The position numbers and the translations under genes are program-made. A DNA stretch of 64,000 nucleotides, from positions 1-64,000 of the forward strand of contig CAYSEZ010000001.1 in the NCBI GenBank assembly GCA_964430375.1, in the 5' to 3' direction. The notes under the pieces were generated by a model, which was not told the origin of the DNA, ran no database searches, and worked only from the letters and a program-made list of their open reading frames with translations. The stretch is from HGM10836 sp964430375 (lineage in GTDB: Bacteria; Bacillota_I; Bacilli_A; RF39; UBA660). This document shows positions 61,367 to 64,000 of this stretch, piece after piece (the stretch's first letter is position 1; the number at the start of each line of letters is the position of its first letter).

Positions 61367-61778
61367 ATTTTTTTTCTTTATCAGTTTTTTCTAATTTTTC
61401 TAAAACTTCTTTAGTTACTTTAACAGCACTTATTCTTAATTCTTCAACTGCAGATTCTATTACTGGGGTAGCTTTTCTTTTTGCATCTTTAGCAAGTTTA
61501 GCTATATTTTTTTGTATTTTATCTGCTTTATCTTTAGCAATTTCTAATACTTTTTCTTTATCTAATTCTTTTATATCATTTTTTATTTCTAATATTTTGT
61601 TTTCAAAGTCATCTTTTACTTCTTTTACATCAATATCTTTTGCTTTAGTTAATAAATCATCGCATTTTTCTTTTAATTCTTTTCTTGTTTCACTACCTTT
61701 TTTTGGTGCGAATAGGACACCTAATCCTGCGCCAATTAACGCTCCAAGAGCAAATTTGCCTACTGTTTTTTTATTCAT
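61365..61778 (-). CDS. YtxH-domain protein
   Basis: A 137-residue protein with the short YtxH membrane hairpin at the N terminus (KFALGALIGAGLGVLFAPKK) followed by a long Lys/Glu helical tail (EKCDDLLTKAKDI to the end). YtxH proteins are general-stress-linked membrane-associated proteins of unknown activity in Bacillus. It overlaps the DUF948-like gene by 8 bases, the ytxG-ytxH pairing. Confidence 0.9.
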   Translation of the reverse strand: MNKKTVGKFALGALIGAGLGVLFAPKKGSETRKELKEKCDDLLTKAKDIDVKEVKDDFENKILEIKNDIKELDKEKVLEIAKDKADKIQKNIAKLAKDAKRKATPVIESAVEELRISAVKVTKEVLEKLEKTDKEKK

Positions 61779-62064
61779 TTTCTATCTTCTCCTTTTTATT
61801 TTCATTTTTATTAAATAATGAACTTATTAAACTTAAAATTTTATCTACTATAAAATCACTAATATTTGATAATGTATCTGTTACTGAATCTACTACTTTA
61901 AATACTTTATTAGCAGATTTAATTTTTTTTTCTACATCTTCTAGTATTATATTTATTTTATCAGTAGTATATAATAATTTTATGCAAATTACAATTAAAA
62001 ATACCACTAGAGCTATACACATTATAAGTAAAATTGAAAGTAATACACTATTTAAACTATTCAT
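61771..62064 (-). CDS. DUF948-like (YtxG-type) membrane protein
   Basis: A 97-residue protein with one N-terminal helix (about 8-30) and a helical outer or cytoplasmic part (VEKKIKSANKVFKVVDSVTD). Shape and pairing with YtxH match YtxG/DUF948, though similarity by eye is modest. Co-transcribed with the YtxH gene and starting one base before the upstream acidic-protein gene ends. Confidence 0.78.
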   Translation of the reverse strand: MNSLNSVLLSILLIMCIALVVFLIVICIKLLYTTDKINIILEDVEKKIKSANKVFKVVDSVTDTLSNISDFIVDKILSLISSLFNKNENKKEKIENE

Positions 62065-62065
62065 A

Positions 62066-62860
62066 TTAATCCTCCTTATTATCGTACATCATATCAATTA
62101 AATCATATAAATTTTTTTCTGATATATCTTCTTCTTGTTTTTCTAATTCTTCTTTAATCTTTTTTTCTTCTTTTATTTCTTCATCTACTGTTTCTCTTAA
62201 TGATTTGTTTTTTGAAGACCTAGTTTTAGTTTTATCTTTATCTTCGTAGTCTACATTATATTCTAAACCTAAATCATTAAAATATTCTTCAGCATCTCCT
62301 AGAGTAATTTTATCTACCGCTACTTTGTCTTCTTTATCTAACTCATATACTAATTTTTCTTTTTCTTCTTTTACTTCTTCTGTAACTCCATATACTTTTT
62401 CTCTTATTTTATCAAAATCTACAGTTTTTTTCTCTTCAGTAAAGAGTTTTTCATATGTTAGTTTATTATCACTATATGACTTTGTTTCTTCCTTTGTAAT
62501 TGTTGTTATTACTCCATAAACAGGAGATATGTTGGGAGAAGGCTTAAACTTTTCACGAGCTTTTCCATATTCTTTATTATCGTATCCACCATATAATATT
62601 CTTTCTTCTTTTTTTACTTCTTTTACTTCTTTTTTTGGAAGTTCAGGTTGTTCCATTAAAAAATCTGAATCATCAAATATAATTGGTGCTTTTGGTTTTT
62701 CTTCCTTTCTCATAAAAGTTTCTTCTTTTTTCTCCATCTCCATTGTTTTTTCTACATTTATTTTTTTTGCTATTGGAGGAACAAACTTATTTTCTTGTTC
62801 TTCTTCTCTTTCTGGTTCTTCTTCAAATAAAGCATTTTTTATTTTTTCTATTAATTTCAT
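62066..62860 (-). CDS. Lys/Glu-rich protein with ISPVYGV motif, unknown function
   Basis: A 264-residue soluble, low-complexity, strongly charged protein. It has an amphipathic N-terminal helix (MKLIEKIKNALFEEEPE) and two YGV-type motifs, KFKPSPNISPVYGVI (about residue 108) and KIREKVYGVTEE (about 160), separated by charged linkers, plus helical acidic C-terminal segments. The short conserved motifs in a disordered chain suggest a peptide-docking adaptor; this is inference. ATG 62860 has GAGGTG upstream. It precedes the DUF948-YtxH pair by one base. Confidence 0.8.
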   Translation of the reverse strand: MKLIEKIKNALFEEEPEREEEQENKFVPPIAKKINVEKTMEMEKKEETFMRKEEKPKAPIIFDDSDFLMEQPELPKKEVKEVKKEERILYGGYDNKEYGKAREKFKPSPNISPVYGVITTITKEETKSYSDNKLTYEKLFTEEKKTVDFDKIREKVYGVTEEVKEEKEKLVYELDKEDKVAVDKITLGDAEEYFNDLGLEYNVDYEDKDKTKTRSSKNKSLRETVDEEIKEEKKIKEELEKQEEDISEKNLYDLIDMMYDNKED

Positions 62861-62868
62861 ATAACACC

Positions 62869-63507
62869 TCAATCAGTAATTAAATCTAATATATCTTCAT
62901 CCTTAGCATCTTCTTCATATGTACCATAATCTTCAATATACTGAATAAAATTATCAGTATATACAGTTGGACCTAAAAGTTTAAAGCTTTCTTCATCATA
63001 TAAAGGTCCATCATTTAAAATTAAAGTTTCTACTACTTTTTCATTATAATTAATACTATTTAAAATAATAATAGACTTAGAAAGTGCCTCGTTTATATTA
63101 TTAGTAACTACTTCTATTTTAGCATAATTATACATAATTTCAAGTAGATATTTATCATTTAATTCAAATATTTGTACATATCCTGTGATTCCATTATAAT
63201 TTAAGGATTTAAAATAATATGTCGAATTTTCATTATTATATGTATTATTTACTTTATTATAAAAACTAACTATATCAACATATAAATAGTATTTATCTCC
63301 ATCTGAATATAAAATATTATTACTATTAGTATCATTTATTAAAGTCATATCTACTGGTGTATATAATTTATATCCCTTTAAATATGTATTAGGTTTATTA
63401 GTTTCTTTTATATTAATATCTATTATTTCATCTATAGATAAATTATTTATATTATAACAACCTGTAAATAAGAATACCATAAATAATAATAAAATAATTT
63501 TTTTCAA
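62869..63507 (-). CDS. Lipoprotein of unknown function
   Basis: A lipoprotein of about 212 residues with lipobox FTGC (Cys near residue 17 from the TTG start at 63507). That start has GAGGTG about 8 bases upstream, while a GTG at 63516 is too close. The outer domain is Tyr/Asn-rich with alternating strands and an acidic C terminus (EDAKDEDILDLITD). It begins two bases after trmB stops and ends at the start region of the charged protein gene, so it is probably in one operon with both. Confidence 0.83.
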   Translation of the reverse strand: MKKIILLLFMVFLFTGCYNINNLSIDEIIDINIKETNKPNTYLKGYKLYTPVDMTLINDTNSNNILYSDGDKYYLYVDIVSFYNKVNNTYNNENSTYYFKSLNYNGITGYVQIFELNDKYLLEIMYNYAKIEVVTNNINEALSKSIIILNSINYNEKVVETLILNDGPLYDEESFKLLGPTVYTDNFIQYIEDYGTYEEDAKDEDILDLITD

Positions 63508-63508
63508 A

Positions 63509-64000
63509 TTAATCACCTCTTTTATAAACTTCTAGCATATAAATTGGATACCCTTTAGAAGAAAATTTATCTTCATATTCTGTATTTATATTATCACTTT
63601 TTTCATCATTATGCAAATCTAATGATATATCTTTTAATACATAACCATTATTTGAAAATGAAATAAGTGAATATTCAAATAACTTTCTATTATCTGTTTT
63701 TTGTTTTATTATATAGTCATTTTTAAATGTTTTTTCATATACTTTTATATAATTTGGACTAGTTAGTCTTCTTTTTATATTTCTTTTTTTTGGCCAAGGA
63801 TCAGAAAAGTTTAAATATATAGTTTTTATTTCTTTATCAAATATTTGATCTATTTTATCAGCATCTATATTTATTAGTTTTAAATTTGGTAATTCTTGAT
63901 CTATATTTTTTATACCTAGTGCTAAAACACTAGCATTTTTTTCTATACCTATAAAATTAATATCTTTATATCTTTTTGCATTTTCTATAATAAATTTACA
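63509..64000 (-). CDS. trmB: tRNA (guanine-46-N7)-methyltransferase (5' end beyond the window)
   Basis: Methylates G46 in the tRNA variable loop using SAM. Only the C-terminal 163 codons are seen. Diagnostic segments are INFIGIEKNASVL of the SAM fold, TIYLNFSDPWPKKRNIKRRL with the NFSDPWPK catalytic motif, and a C-terminal LFEYSLISF region ending IYMLEVYKRGD. Identification is secure; the start lies to the right of the window. Confidence 0.95.
   Translation of the reverse strand, partial: CKFIIENAKRYKDINFIGIEKNASVLALGIKNIDQELPNLKLINIDADKIDQIFDKEIKTIYLNFSDPWPKKRNIKRRLTSPNYIKVYEKTFKNDYIIKQKTDNRKLFEYSLISFSNNGYVLKDISLDLHNDEKSDNINTEYEDKFSSKGYPIYMLEVYKRGD

Noticed and set aside
61685..62101. Plus-strand 138-codon frame opposite the YtxH and DUF948 genes
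   Set aside because: Runs antisense to two overlapping, family-matched genes and has no binding site.
1..64000. Use of TGA as tryptophan (Mycoplasma code)
   Set aside because: TGA is used as a genuine stop in several ATGA overlaps and at conserved protein ends; Trp is encoded by TGG.
1..64000. CRISPR array or cas genes
   Set aside because: No regularly spaced direct repeats and no Cas motifs were seen.

Overview
The window is very AT-rich DNA from a low-GC Gram-positive bacterium, most likely an uncultured gut member of Bacillota (Bacilli, near the Erysipelotrichia/RF39-type lineages; this placement is inference). TGA acts as a stop throughout (many ATGA gene overlaps) and TGG encodes Trp, so the Mycoplasma code does not apply. 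A walled, monoderm cell is indicated by an LTA-synthase-like sulfatase, MltG, a DD-carboxypeptidase, a class B sortase, many LxGC lipoproteins and FtsA/FtsZ. Nearly all genes lie on the minus strand. Only three small or medium genes and one apparent RNA gene lie on the plus strand. The alaS gene is cut at the left edge and trmB at the right edge.

Layout. 0-4 kb: AI-2E-type permease, P-loop kinase, alaS, then a HAD phosphatase. 4-7.4 kb: two large surface proteins behind a near-consensus promoter. 7.5-13.4 kb: an envelope run (LTA-synthase-like enzyme, YihY, degenerate GGDEF sensor, two anchored proteins). 13.5-16 kb: tRNA-Arg(CCT), a mini-collagen protein and an unknown 601-residue protein. 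16-22.3 kb: fau, ftsA-ftsZ, a HerA-type ATPase and yqeG-yqeH. 22.3-24.9 kb: exported amidase and a Cys-rich protein. 25-28.2 kb: the conserved ireB-ruvX-DUF1292-mltG-trmR block with greA. 28.2-37.8 kb: glycosyltransferase, dCMP deaminase, ABC exporter, F420-ligase-like protein, pilin-like Cys-rich protein and an alanine/glycine symporter. 37.8-38.2 kb is the only long non-genic stretch; it holds an IS relic, a GC-rich 24-codon ORF and a nested inverted repeat. 38.2-41.6 kb: M29 aminopeptidase, a Tyr/Asn-rich peptide, a coiled-coil protein and a sortase. 41.6-48.3 kb: the hrcA-grpE-dnaK-dnaJ heat-shock operon, with an extra ORF between grpE and dnaK, pepF between dnaK and dnaJ, and a CIRCE operator. 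48.4-52.4 kb: rny, a pseudouridine synthase, a DD-carboxypeptidase and a NUDIX enzyme. 52.4-57.3 kb: lipoproteins, a SpoIID-NlpC/P60 fusion, a NodB-like pseudoenzyme and mutM. 57.3-64 kb: polA, a plus-strand structured RNA candidate, a membrane-anchored propeller-like protein, a YtxH/DUF948 pair and trmB.

Most of the window is core housekeeping (translation, division, protein quality control, DNA repair, wall metabolism) interleaved with lineage-specific envelope proteins. The best candidates for undescribed biology are the structured RNA downstream of polA, the rebuilt heat-shock operon with a third CIRCE half-site, the pilin-like and Cys-pair-repeat proteins, and the 601-residue and HerA-type proteins near ftsAZ. 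I found no CRISPR array, prophage or complete transposon.
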